NCBI GenBank assembly: GCA_963693285.1
Contig: OY848917.1
Coordinates: 14,384,192-14,448,191 of the forward strand
DNA: 64,000 bases
Source of the DNA: Xestospongia muta
Lineage: Eukaryota > Porifera > Demospongiae > Haplosclerida > Petrosiidae
Direction of reading: 5' to 3'
A model generated the notes under the pieces. That model ran no database searches and was not told where the DNA came from. It worked only from the letters and a program-made list of their open reading frames with translations. Made by a program: the position numbers and the translations under genes. Positions 44,749 to 59,700 of the stretch are shown here, piece after piece. How positions within the stretch are numbered: position 1 is the first letter of the stretch; every line of letters starts with the position of its first letter.

Positions 44749-47700
44749 CTATATAGATATAAATAGAAAAGAAAGGTAAGTATTATTTACATGCACACAT
44801 AAAATGTTAGGGTTACATTTGTAGTTAGACCATTATAATATACTGGTTAATATATGACAAAAATTACTGAATACAGTTCAAATATTAATCCAGTCATGTC
44901 AAATGTTAGAATAACAATAAGTCAATGACTAGGTGGTCATTCATTCTATATAAGCACAACAATTAATCAGAGTACATTAACAAGTTCACTTAATAGGCAA
45001 GTAGTTACTATGATTGTTTGTTGAATTTACAAATAATTATACTAAATAGTTGATGGCTATTTTCTTCATGTAAAATTACAATAATGTTCCCTTACTTGTA
45101 AACTTTGAAGTACTTTAGGTAGACCCAAAGCTGTAAACAGGACTGTTGGTTTACGTGAAGTTAATAAAACACTTGATATATCAACAGAGAATGCAGGAAG
45201 AAAAGGAATGTCAAGAGAATGTGAAAACACTTCATATGTGCCACCAAAATCTTTAGCTTTCACTTTAAGAGTTAATGAGAGTTGACTCATAGTTGTCAGA
45301 GTACCCAGAGCATCATTATCTGTACCAGGTAACAGTTCACAAAAGCTCTGTCCAGTTGTCCAATCAAAAAAAGGTTTAGCAATGATAAACTTAGATACAG
45401 GTAGAACATTACCAGCATTTTGAAGATCTAAAATGCATTCATAATCAACCTGTTGAAGGTATACAGTGTCATCGCTGACTTGTTGACCCTCAAAATTGTG
45501 ACCATTTAGACAAGCTTTGTTTGGACTTGCTGAGAGCAAAGTAAAATCAGTATTGTTTTGTTCATCTTTAAATTCCACTGGAATAAGATATGTCCCAACT
45601 TCATCTTGTCTAGGGGCATTAGTAAAGATTGACAAAGAAGATGAAGATGATATTGAAGACAAGTTAAAAATAACACGTTGGATGGTGGCCACTGATATCT
45701 GTCAAAGGAAGAATATCATGTCAAAGGATATGTGTCTAAAATTGTGCCTAATGTAAATACTGAGAACAGATACTGGGACACAAAAAGTTATGAAATATGT
45801 GATAGTATGATGAGTAGTAGATTGTACACACCACATTTCCACAATTATACACATACTTTGAATATAAGCCAGGAGTAAGTACCATGATTGTGCAATAAAT
45901 GCCTACATGGAATAATGACTGGTCTGGGTGTGCCCAGAAACACATGTCAGAATTTCCTAACATGTTATACTATTCAGTTGTGAGTGATGTCTCAGTTAAC
46001 TACGGAAAAGTTCCAAGATAAAAAAACCACCTGTTCTGAATAAAGGCTTGCTTGGTTTAAATGCCTGTTCAAGAATACTATAAGTGAAATCAATGGTGGG
46101 GCTTTTATTCGAGGAAATACAGTATGCCTAATTAATGCTTGTACATCAAATTATTGATATTGTCCCATCACAGATCTAGATAGTTAATATGGTCATATGT
46201 AATACTTACTTCAGTATGTGTGTCTACAATACCATCAACATTGTGATAAATGACAGCTCTACCAGAACCCACTGCTCTAGCAACACCAGTAGAAGGATCC
46301 AATTCCAAAACACCTTCACCACCAGTATTCCAATTACCTGGGTGTTCTGAGAAAGAGAAAATACATATTTTTATAATAATAGTATATTGTTATTGTGACT
46401 TTTTACATTAAAAATAAACTAACTAACTTATTGAGAACCACCAACTAAATTGTCTGCAGACTTGTACTACATTAACAGTAAATACTATTGGAATAAGTTG
46501 GTACCTTACAATTACAAATTGAACAAGAACAAGCAATCTTATGGTAGAAAACTAAAGGTCAAAGTTTATGTTATCATGTTTTTTGGTTAAATATTACTTG
46601 TTACAGTGTATATTGTTAAATTGTTATCAAGTTTATTTATATAGAATGATAAGATCAAAAAAGGTGCATACGTTGCTACATAAAAACAAATGTAACAACA
46701 ACAGACAATTTCTTACTATAGTATGTAATGAATAAAGAACTAAGCGATAATGTCATTTACATTGAGTCATCTAAATATACCTCCTGTACGTACTATAGTG
46801 ATTACAAGAGAATAAACAGTAACAACAATGATTATACTCTTTATTCTCTAGAAAGTGATAACTACAGTGACTCAGGAGATTGGGTGAAATGACAGTGAAC
46901 TTGGAGTACTGAATAAGGAATTGTCACTTTTACATTAGAAACATACTGACAGCTCATTTGATAATTGCTCATAGATTCTTACACCTGGTCCACAGTTACT
47001 TCAATGACTCTCAGCCCCCTTGTTCACTGTCTATTGAACCAGTTTATAACTTTTCTTCACATGTATTTCAATCTGTAAACATACAATCACATTAGAGTGA
47101 TCTTAGTAAAGTATTTGCAGGTTTTGAAAGCTATCCCATTAGTGCTGCTGTTGTCAATCCAATAATGGCTTAGATAAAATTTTTTTTGTTACTTATTTAT
47201 TTTCATTTATTCCAAAAATAAACATTTTGCAATATCAATATTCACAAGGCGATATAGACATCTTCCTCTTTAATAGAGACTAAGAACAGCATTAGCATTT
47301 CTTCTCAGAAGGGTTGTGAGATTAGCATGGCAAACTTTGAGAGTAAAAGCACCTAAACTGTCCTTGAGAGAAAAATTTCCATCTTGCTTCAAAGATACAT
47401 GGTTCATCAGCAATTACCCAGTTTCTACTGGAGCTCCACCTCCACATAATTAAAGGAAAGGTTTCAGAGAGATCAAATGATCACGAGTTAAAGGATAGAT
47501 TCACATCAAACTCAATTTAGTTAGAAGAGGATGTATCAAGTTAATCTGCTCATACTAGTTTATAAACAGATTTAATTAACTATAAGTATAATTTCCAACA
47601 ACATTCATGTGAGTAAACAAAATGATGCAAAGTAAATATTAATAAGCAAAATGAAAGTAGGTGAAATGAGCCTATCCTATTATCACTTTTATCTGGCCTC

Positions 47701-50700
47701 TTGCGTAACTAATTTCTTTTTGAGCTCTGCAATATCCTGTAGTGTAAGGTCTGTCTATACAGCAATGTCACTCTCTTCAGTATTTTCCACATTCCCATCA
47801 TTGCTGACATCAGTGCTGCTGTTACACCCCTGTGTATTTGTAGTTCTCTGGTTTATCATCTCTTCTTACATTTGTAAGGTACTTATGTAGCTTTCCATTA
47901 TCTGGCATATAAATGCCACACCTATTGTAACTTCTAAACACTTATTTTGAAGTCTCCAAAGTAATAATAGTATATATAGTGACAGCATGATTTCCACATC
48001 TAGAAGCTATTTCTAATTACTCCACTAAATTCATTAAGCAACTCCACCCATTAAACAATTCATAACATCCAATTGCTTTTAATAGTTTTGACATTTTAAC
48101 CACAAAAGTTCACACATTGGCATGAACTAGTTAATAAGATTGTACAATTGAAATAAACTACATACAAGTAAGGTCCTTTTTCTGTAGGTGGGAAGACTCT
48201 ACTTGCTCCCTACTCCTGTGGTTTAACACACTTAAGCAAGATTATAATTATAAGAAAATCAACTGAAGGTTGCTATTGTGTAGTAAACAGTATATATTTG
48301 TGTGGGTGTGGTCTTTACTAGATGGGGACGCACCACCTGTCCTACAACTAATGATACAGAAATACTCTACAAAGGGAAAGCTGCAGGGAGTTCTTATGAT
48401 CAATATGGAGGTGGAGCTAACTACATTTGTCTACCTGATGAACCTGAGTTTCTCTCTTATACACCTGGTATATCTGATCGGCAGTCCTACATTTATGGAG
48501 CTGAATATCAAGCTTATCAAAACAGTGGTCCCTTTGGTCCACTTCATGATCACAATGTCCCCTGTGTTGTATGTTATGTTTCCACTAGAGTATCCTATCT
48601 AATGATACCAGCAAAGATCACGTGTCCCAAAACATGGACCACAGAGTATCAAGGTTACCTCATGGCTGAGCACTTCAACCACAAACTTAATGCAGTTTAT
48701 GAATGTGTTGATAAAGATGCTGAATCTATTCCAGGCAGTGTTGCTAACACTGATGGTGCTTTATTCTATCATGTTCAAGCTCAATGCAATGGTCTCCTCT
48801 GTCCTCCTTATGACAAGAAGAAGGAACTAGCTTGCGTGGTGTGTACCAAGTGAACAAAACTGTTGTTTAATTATATGACATTGACTTTGAGTGATTTTGT
48901 ATATGCACTTCACATAATTTTGCATTTTTTTGAAAACAAGTTTAATCTTGTTGGTAATTTTGTTAGTGAAGTTATAATATAACCTCCCTAACTATACACT
49001 AGAACACAACTGTAAAATAAGATGCTTTACCAATCATGTACATGTGGTTAACAAGACAACTTCAATAAAAGAAGTCATTTTTCATATGTATTGTACAATA
49101 TAAGAGAATTTGACATAATTGCTTATTCTACAATTATGAGAGTGTTAGAGATTGCACAGTGTGTGTACTGTAAATTGGGAAAATTGTTAGCTATAAATCC
49201 ATTTTAAAAATTTTCCTGGACATAATTTTTGCCTTTTTATGGTTTAATACATATTATAATTGTGGTTTGTTAGATCATATTTTCATTATTATAAGCAACT
49301 GTGAAAATTTATATAGAATGAAAATTTCTGAATTTACACATGTGACTAACTTTTATTGTGCAAAAAGTTGGAAATCATGCTTGCATATAAATAGTTGCCA
49401 CATGCCCATCTTAAAAAGGAAGTCTACACAATTTGGAATGCAAGCAAAATCATTATGTATGTGACCAAAAAAATAGAATCAAGCAAAAATACAACACTTG
49501 ATATTACCTTGTGAAGTAATGTTGTCTCTTCCACACCTACATTGTATCATGTAATATTTCTGTAAAGCAAACCTATCTTAGGCCACCTACTTCTATGAAG
49601 GATACCTGGCAGAAAGTAAGACTTGTATCAGGCAGAGGAGGACAACCCTATAACCTATTTGGATCATGTGTTAACTATATAAATGTACTTTGTATGTGTA
49701 TATGGATATGTACATTTTCTTGTATTAATATGTGCATAGTGACAAATTAAATTAAACCACATCCTTTAACTGCTAACACATATAGCAACCAATGAATGTT
49801 ATTAACTCTGAATGTAAGTGCTACAACAATAAGTCTGACTGATCATGCTCAAAGCTTCTCACTAGTTTATTTCTATTATTCTGCAGCTATAGTCATCAAA
49901 GATACCACTGTTAATTATACAATCTTTTACAGTTTTAGTCTTTGGTAGAGTAGCCTGGTTCAATATTGTCTGATGACAAAGACAATACTCAGTTTAGATG
50001 AACGAGACCTTTTTGAGTTAGGTTTTCTGAACTTGTTCTTTTCAGTAACCTAATTACTGTATCAATAACTACATGTAATTTATCAGACAGATAGAATAAG
50101 GTCTTATCTAAGCCTCTGTCATCTATCAATGGATAGAGGATGGTTTTTCTTATCTACATGCAGTTTTTTGTCATCTATCAATGGAACGAGGATGGTTTTA
50201 CCTGACCCAAGCCTTTGACATACTCACTTTCTCATAATTTATTGGACAGACAGAGGAAGGTCTTATCTAGGCTTCCCTCTTCTGTCAATGGGCAGAAGAT
50301 GGCTTTCCTTATCTACATGTATTCCTCCTTCATCTGTCAATAGACAGAGGATGGTTTTCCCTGACCCAAGTCTTTGATGTACTTGCCTTGATGTCTTCCA
50401 TGGGCAAGATATCCAACCCATAAAGGAAAGGGTTCTTCACTCTAAAACTTGATCAAAGTTGTCAACAATTGATGACTATATAAAAGAACTGACAGACAGA
50501 CATATTAACATTTGAAACCTTTTAAAACTCTAGAAAAGTGAGCTTTGAAGCACATCAGGCAGAGACACCATTGACAAGAGTTCAAAATGGGGTCGAACAA
50601 CCTGTCCTACAACCAACTATACAGATACTATCACTGTCGGTCATCCTGTAACTCTCTATACAACAATGCAGTACAGCAACTGTTCAAGGTAATGGGTGTA

Positions 50701-53700
50701 TTTCTAACTGTTTGATATTACGATGATTTTAGAAACCAGTTGAGATAAGAGATGCACCTCTCCTACACCAAATGTCACTATCAGCACATCTTGTATTCAA
50801 ATACTTCAAGGGCATGACTGTCGTGATGGCTTACCAGGTCCTCCTGGACCAGCTGGTCCACCTGGAAGAGATGGTTCCAATGGCAAGAAAGGAGACAAAG
50901 GAGAACCAGGACCCTCAGGACCAGGAAATGGGGTGTGGTCTTTACAAGATGGGGTTGAACAGCCTGTGCTACAACCAACGATACAGAAATACTCTACAAA
51001 GGAATAGATGCCGGGAGATCTTTTGATCAAACGGGAGGTGGAGCTAACTTCATTTGTTTACCTGATGAACCTGAGTTTCTACAATATACACATAGTATTA
51101 GTCAATACCATTCATACATCTATAGAGCAGAGTATGAAATTTCAACAACAATGGTCCCTTAGCTCCACTTCATGATTACAATGTCCCCTGTGTTGTATGT
51201 TATGTTTCCACTAGAGTATCATATCTATGATACCAGCAAAGACTACATGTCCCAAAACATGGATCACAGAGTATCAAGGTTACCATCAACAAACATAATC
51301 CAGTTTATGAATGTATTGATAAAGATGCTATATCTATTCCAGGTAGTATTCCTAACACTGATGGTGCTTTATTCTATCATGTTCAAGCTCAATGCAATGG
51401 TCTCCTCTGTCCACCTTATGACAAGGAGAAGGAACTAGCTTGCGTGGTGTGTACCAAGTGAACAAAACTGTTGTTAATTATATATGACATTGATTTTGAG
51501 TAATTTTGTATATGCACTTCACATAATATTGCATTTATTTTGAAAATAAGTTTAATCTTGTTGATAATCGTGTTGGTAAAGTTATAATATAATCTCGCTG
51601 AACACAACTGTGAAATAAGATGCTTTACAGAACATGTACATGAAATTAACAAGACAACTTCATTAAAGAATTTATTTTCATGTACATTGTATACTATAAA
51701 TGAGCTAGATACAATTCCTAATGCTACATTTATGACAGTGTTAGGAATTCCATATTATGTGTATTGTAAATTGGAAAAATGTTAGCTATCAATCATTTAA
51801 AAATTTCCAGGAATATAATTTTTGCCTTTTTCACAGTTTATGCATATTATAATTGTGGTTTGTCAGGTCATATTTTTATTATTATAAGCAACTGTGAAAG
51901 TATGAAATTTTTCTAATTTACAGTATGTATGTGACCAAATCGGACAAAAGGGGTCTATTGAGAAAAAATTGGAACAAATCCTTGCATATGAATAGTTACC
52001 ACATGGCCATCTTAAACAGGAAGTCTACACAATTTAGTATGCTATAAGGACAATAATTGGACTTCTAGCTTACCAACTTTCATTAACTTCCTGTTTAAGG
52101 TATCTGCATAGCAATCATTTATACTCAAATACTTTTTGTGTGAAAAGAATCTCTTTTGTCAGATTCAATTACATATTTTTTTCATTTACCTTCTGTGAGG
52201 TGAGTAGTAAAGCATATTCTAGCTCCCAAATGTACAGTAGCTAGTGATGGTATAATAGCATATCCTACTCTGACTCTAATATAGTCACATATATCAACAT
52301 TGTCTGTTACCCATACCTAAATAACATAAAGAGAACAATATAAAGTATGTTCAATTACATATGTCACCATAAATGCGAAAATGGTACCTAACGCATAACA
52401 CAAATTTTGAATGAACGTTTATGTATAAATCATTGCTATGCAGCTATCTTGAACAGAAAGTTATTACAATGCAGTACCTGACAAGCTCAATGATTGTCCT
52501 TTATGATTATAAAATTACATTGACTTCCTGCTCAAGATGGACACATAGCAACCATTTCTACACAAGCGTTTGTTTGAAATTTGCTTTCCATTTTCATATT
52601 TATGGTCACATATAATACTAATACATGTAACATTCTTTGTGACATTTTATTCAAAGCTGATCATATATATATTTCAGTTGGCTAACAAATATTCCTGTTT
52701 TCACTAATATACTCTGAACACTTGTGCTTTATTGCATTTATACAATTCTATAAAATGTTTTGATAGTATGATTGCAGCACACTATTACTGTTCTCTACTC
52801 TTCAAACCTCTACTCACTATTAATATTAGGACAATCTTTTATTTTTACTTATCTTTGACTATCATGTCACACACTAAACTGCTGTTTAAATGAAAGTCAG
52901 ATGAAGACAACTTCAAAATAGAAAACTATGAGCAACATTATGTGATGTGTTGGGTCCTTAACTAACTTCCACTAGTAACACAATGTTTTCCACAAATGTG
53001 TATGCATATGATATAATGTTTGTTACTCACTTTCAATATGGCATTTCCTTGTCTCGCTGCTTTCACAACATAACTATCATTTCCATGTCCTCGTGTTACA
53101 TGTACTATATCAAACCGGTTCAACCTGTATGATAACTCAATCCCAGCATAATCAAATTGACGTCCAATAGAGTCATGTAAAACAGCTGCAAAATGAGCAG
53201 AGTATCCCAAAGGAAATGCATGTTGTTTAGAATGAGGTGATGCTTTAGCTAATGAGGTAGACATCAATGACAAACTGTCCAAAGGTCGCACCTACAATAC
53301 AAGTACAAACATGTATTAATGTATGTTGTGTTATCTTATTATAATCTGTTCTATAATAACACTTTAATAAATGTAATAGTGAGATAAATCCATATAAACA
53401 ATTTTAATGAGGCATAATTAATTTTGTGATTTATGAATTTTTCTGTTAGGAAACTGTGGGCATTGGAGCAAAATTTGGGTCATTTTCAGATTAAAACCCT
53501 TACCACTATATGGTAAGTGTAGTTTGGTCAGATTTTATAATAATAAATTTAACTGAGCTATATATTTGTATATTATAATTAAATGTTAAATATGTACCTC
53601 AACATGAACTATGACACTCTGATTTAATCGTAGCTCAAACTCATGAGCTGTTACCATGACAGCAGCATGTCCATTGAAACCAGCAGTATGTAATTCACCA

Positions 53701-56700
53701 TTAGTTCCAATGGATACAACAGGTTGTCCCCCTTCTGAACAGGGCTGAATTAAATGATAATTAAGATGAGAGTTTCCATCTCTAAAAAAGAAAAAAACAT
53801 TTTTATGAAAATTCAAATCAAAAGGCAATAATAAAAAATAAAAAGCTAACTAAATGTATTTTAATAGAAGTAAGTAAAATAACAGCCTTTTTACATTTAC
53901 ATTTCCCACAACGCACATTGTCAGTATTGTTTAACATGCTTTGAGAAGCATTCTGAACAACACATCTACTTTTATTTGTTTACTACAACAAAATTGAGGC
54001 TACAAATACAAAAAATGAATTTGCATATAGTGAATTTAGTAATGGACTTTTGGAAGCTTTGTAAGTAATCTGAATTTTAAAAGCAAGTGTTTGAAAGCAC
54101 TTTTATAGCATTAAGAAATCTAAAGGAAGTTATACATTGACAACTCCATAGGATATAACTCATGTTGTACAGAAGTACTATTTATTTTAACAAGTGTGAA
54201 AGATTTATATGAACACCAGATATAGGTATAGTTTGTGGTTTATTATGAGCACTTAAATACATCATATTAAAGTACCTGTTGGTAATAATCCTTGCATGTC
54301 CATTTTGTGGTAAAAGAAAGTGACCATCAGGAGGATTGAGTAATTTCAAACGAGCAAAAATTAACACTTGAACTTCATCGTAGAAAGTGGCTTCATTTGG
54401 GGAACATACTCCAGGAGGACACTTTGCTGTAAGTCTTATCACACCTTGACCAGGATTTCTTGTTCTGAGACGTGCAGTGAAATCCCTTTCCTCTTGTAGA
54501 GATATACCAGCCTAATATAGTACAGTATAATGGATAATACAAAGTAGAATGATATGTACAAGTTATATAATGACTAAATGAAGTAAGTAGTACGAAAACT
54601 ATTGCACATGATTTTAACTATGACATAAATAGTACACAACTCAAAAGTCTATACAATACATTTATTTCTATCCACTTTCATGTGCGAGTTTAGTTGTACA
54701 AGTACTGAACATTTATATAGTCTATGTACCTTATCATAAACAGAAGCCAATGAAAGGACATCCATATTAGATACTGTCCAATGAAATGTCAGTCCAGGGA
54801 CTGCACTACTAAATGTAAATGGTGTCTCATCATCTTGTACACCTTCAGCATATACAGATATCTATAATAGTAAAGATAAAGTAAATAGAAGAAAGAGTTT
54901 GTCAGATCACAAGAAACTATGTACACATTAAATTAACAGTATATGTCCTACCTCTTCCCCAGTGACAAGTTTAGTAGACGGTATAAATATTTTAATACCA
55001 GTAAGATGTACAACTTTAACATTGACAATATCACTAGAATAGATTACATCACCTTCACTAGAGTGAGCCCGACCTGTATATACAAGTTATTACATTATAC
55101 AGTGTTAGAGTGTGTAAATATTACATTACCTGTGACTATAGAAAATCCAGGAACAATAGCAGTAATCAAACCAGTTTGATCAACATTAGCTACTGTGTTG
55201 TTATCAATTGTATAACTAATAATGGTTTGATGATGAGGACCACCAAAACTATAAATCTATAATATACAACAAGATACATTACTATTATAGGAATAAGGTC
55301 TGAATAGGGTTAACATGTGACCCTTTTGATAGACTAGTTACATTTACTCATCATAAGTCAGAACTATAGAATTAATTTATCAACAACAATTTCATAAATT
55401 GAAAATAGTTTAGGGCAACAAACACTATATGAGTAACCAATTGTCTTTCATTTTACATGTACATGCAAATAGAATGATGTTGATTCATTATACACCGCAC
55501 ATGTACACAATGTACCTGTACATATACACATGTATACAATGTACATGACAAGTACAAATACACATGTACAGTATATACTAGTATATCAATTTACTTGTTA
55601 TAAAAGGCTAACCTGATAAGTGGCTGTTGGAATTAATGTAATATTCTTTGGATTGAGTCTGAGAGCATCAAATACCTGAGTACATTAAAATGACAACATA
55701 TTAATGTTAGTCATGTGAGATCATACAGTACCTGTATCTCAGCTGGCCAACTTGAAATGACTTTCCCTGTTGTTGTGGTTGCATTAAAAAACAAAATAGC
55801 TGTTCCCATAGCAACACCTTCAACAATAAAAACAGAACTGACTGATGTATCCTCTTTGGGTAATGTCAAAACTAAAGACTCAGGTGCAGCTCTACAGTGA
55901 AGACAATATTATTATATGTTATTGACTTAAAAGTTGTCAATACACTTACCTCACTTCTATATTGTCAGTTTTAGGATTTGCCATTAATTTCATTAACCAA
56001 TGTTGATTAGTAGGGAATGGTACACCTTGATTATCCATCAATTTAACATATGCTATAATTGTATTACCAACTTGTACCTATAGGATGGAACAATAACTTT
56101 ATACTTTGAACTTATATAAGTATATTGCATATAGCATTAATTAAATATGGCAGACAGGAAGCCTATGGAAAACTAATTAATATATACAATGTATTATTAT
56201 ATTTGGTACATGTATAACAGATTGATGTATGTATATTATAACTTTTACTTAGTAATGTTAAGTTATACAAATGGAGTTAAAAATACAAATTAGAAGTTTA
56301 TAATTTAATTCACTAACTTTATCAGCTACTTTAACTTGTATAGAGTGTATAGTAGCAACATGGACTATACCAGATATTACAGGAACTGATAAACACAAGT
56401 CTTGAATAGATAGTCGTATCTGACCTTCACCCAAAGGATGGATCTAAAAAAGATAATTACAAATTTAATTTATCATACTTCAAAGAAAAACACTATTTAC
56501 ATGTACATATATATGTATGTGTAATTGTAGCTTCATTTATTACATTAATATGATGTGTTTCCTTGATGTACTCCACGTCAGCCACTGGAGGCCGTGGTTT
56601 AATCACGTGATTAACACTGAAATAGGAAGACCCATATAGAATAGAGAGAGTGGCCCTGTTATTAGGATGATTATAAACAAGAAGTGTATCAGGAGATAAC

Positions 56701-59700
56701 ACTGGTTCACTCTCTAGGAGAAGAGCTACAGAATAATTAACCTTGGGAGAGAATGGGTCCTAAAGAGAAAGAAACAATATTATATAAATCATGTTTATAA
56801 ATTTAACATTATTACATTAATATTGTGGTAGTAATTGATAATACCTTAAATGTTACATGTTCAAGTTGTAACATATGAGTGATGTGGCTATCAGAGGATG
56901 CTGTAACAATAACTGAACCTGATATATTGGGTAGTGTCACTGTTAAAGTAGCTAGTAGGTAACAAATATAATAAGAGTTAATATGAATATTATAATTGTA
57001 TATGATCATAATAAATATGAAACATTTGTTAAGACCAATTAAACACATAGATACTTGTATCAATACAACTCACCTCTTCTACCTTCATGTTTAATATTAC
57101 TAGTTGTATGTGGAGTTAGTGGTAATAGTTTTATATCAGATGATGACCATGTCCAATGTAGTGAAGAAAAGTTATCAAACTGTCTCCTTTCATTGTCATA
57201 TAAAGTCATTTCTAAAGACAGTTCACCTCCATTGAGTACAGGATACTATAGAAATACAGTATTCTTATTAGTACATATATATATTATGATAATGTCATGT
57301 ATATACGTATGATTATATTATTATAGATATTATGATACATATAGCAATCAAGTTAAAGAAACTTTACAAATATATTCAAACTAAATTAACCTGTGTATCT
57401 TGGTGACCTCCTCGTAAAAGTGGACAATCAGACATCTCTCGGATAACAGGTTGAACTGTCATGGAAGTTGGCAATGCACAAGAGAACCTGCAATAAACAA
57501 TACATATTATCAATAATTCTATAATGTTATACATGTACTATAGTATATATCTACTGTATATGGTGTTTTCTAACTAAGTTGAGAAAATGTTTACTAATAC
57601 CCACATTTATTTAACATACTATACCTTAAGTTATACAATGTATGACATGAGGTATATTATGTTAATATTATATAATGTTGTTATGTAGAATGTTGTATAA
57701 TATACATGGACTGTATATACTTAATAAATATCTAGCTAAGTTAAGAAGATTGCATACCAACTATTTATATTACTACACACATAAACTCTGTCAATACTAA
57801 CTTATAATTATACCTTATAGTTGTTGTTTCATTAGCTGGTATATGATTTTTTGTTGTAGGTCCATTACCAACAGTAAACATTAATTGTTGTTCTCCTAGT
57901 TTTCTACAAACTACACGATATGTGTGTTGTGATAGTGTGGGTGATGGACTTGCTGTAATAGTAAGATCTTGAGGACGTTCTGCTACCACTAAAAAAACAT
58001 TGATTATTATAAATAATAAATTCATTAAAATATATTTAAACTTTAAAATAGTTTCAATAGTACATTTTAAGGATGACATTATTAATATAATGACATGTTA
58101 CTGTATAATTTAAAATATAGGAACCCCTAAAAATAATTCCATAAGTCAAATGATACCTATTATTAGAGCAGGAAAATAAAGTTGAGTCAGAGTGCATGAA
58201 CTGGGTGGTGCCTATTGACACAATTAGACTGAACTTTGTAACTTAGTCATCCACAAAGATGCAGTAGTCAGAGGTCATCATGTTTATAAAAGTATAAATT
58301 TTTTTTTAGTTTATGATTGTTTAATAGCTAAACAGACAACAGCTACCTTATCAACTACTGTCCTATCCTTTGATACTAAATTGTTATCTCAATTTCTTTA
58401 TACATGCTCCATGCACCTTTAGAGAATAGTAAGGTATTCTATAAATTCAAGATCACTTTGATATTTAAAGTTTCTGTTACATTGTGCTAGGTTGCTGGTT
58501 GGAAAAGAGAAAATATAATTGTAATCTACAAACAAAAGGCTCAATATATTTCTGTTTTAACTAATTAAGCACTGGAAAATTAATGATCACTTAGCTGTAC
58601 TATATGTATTAGGATAACCAGCTAGCCTATTATAGAACTTACAAGATTTATGATATCTTGATGGATCTAACACCCATGATGATGGACCACCTTCAAATAT
58701 GACAATCTTACTAGAACCAAGTGTTATTACAGAGATATATTCTGGATCAATGGGGCGGAGCTCAGGATAAGATGCTATAGTGATGAATGTCTCCAAGTGA
58801 ATAGAGCCATGTTGATAAGTTACTGTCAGTTTAGTATGTCCAGGCTTAAGAGCAGCTGCTCTGATATATGTACAGGCACCAACAGGAAGTTTGCCAATAT
58901 CTAAAAGAAACAGGTAATCCAAATTATTTGTCAAATACAAAAACCTCAGTTATCAATAGTACACATGTAACATTTTCAAGTACTGTCTACCATTGTATTG
59001 AAATGCTTAATTACCTTTGTGCAACCACAATACACACTGTGTACATGTACATGTATATGTGTAACCACAATACACAATGTATATATGTACATGTATGTAT
59101 AACCACAATATACAATGTATATATGTACATGTATAACCACAATACACAATGTATTGTACAAGTACATGTGTAACCACAATACACAATGAACATATTTAAA
59201 GTAATAAGAATGTAGGGCTCTAGTATACAAAATATAATTTCCACATTGATGTACATACCTATTTTGGTTTCCAATGATACATTGAAGATAGCATTATCAG
59301 CAAGTGATAACTTAAGCTCCATAAAACGACAATCATTAAAAGGTAGAGTAACTGGAGGATCCTCTGCTGTGATGCCTAACACTTGTAGAGGAAGTAAAAG
59401 ATCTTGACCAACCACTACCTCAACACGACATGAGACAAATGACATTGCAGATGGAGGAACAACAAAAACCTAATGAATTAAATAAAACATAAAAACTACT
59501 CTATGTACAACATCACATATATACATGAACAGAGTATATCATAATAGTTCATGTACATAAAGTTCTAGACAGTTGAGCTGTTATATAACTAAGTACATAT
59601 AGGACATGTTATACAGGTACGTTAATACAACTACATTATCTAGAGTTACTGATTTGTACCTTAGCTCTGTCGTAATGATCCGAGTTCCTAACATCATTGA

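Larger units (their letters stand above)
46347..52189 (-). other. Large NUP210 intron 31 hosting collagen cassettes 2a and 2b
   Basis: 5.8-kb intron between exons 46210-46346 and 52190-52316; its partner in unit 1 is 23753-31214 (7.5 kb). All other NUP210 introns are well under 1 kb. The plus-strand collagen sequences lie wholly inside it. Outside the cassettes I see only AT-rich sequence with a hairpin (GAGAATAAA...TTTATTCTC) near 46,809-46,851. Confidence 0.8.
40735..58590. repeat. Segmental duplication, unit 2 (about 17.9 kb)
   Basis: Collinear partner of 18,767-37,664. It is shorter mainly because of a 1.4-kb deletion in collagen cassette 2a and the absence of unit-1-specific repeats. 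It carries one unit-specific insertion (43,030-43,681). Its right end runs without a break into NUP210 exon 15, so this is the copy joined to the complete gene. Confidence 0.93.

Noticed and set aside
58868..59445. Overlapping ORFs on both strands rich in Tyr, Met and His
   Set aside because: Produced by the intronic minisatellite at 59,025-59,190; only the part at 59259-59469 (minus) is a real exon.
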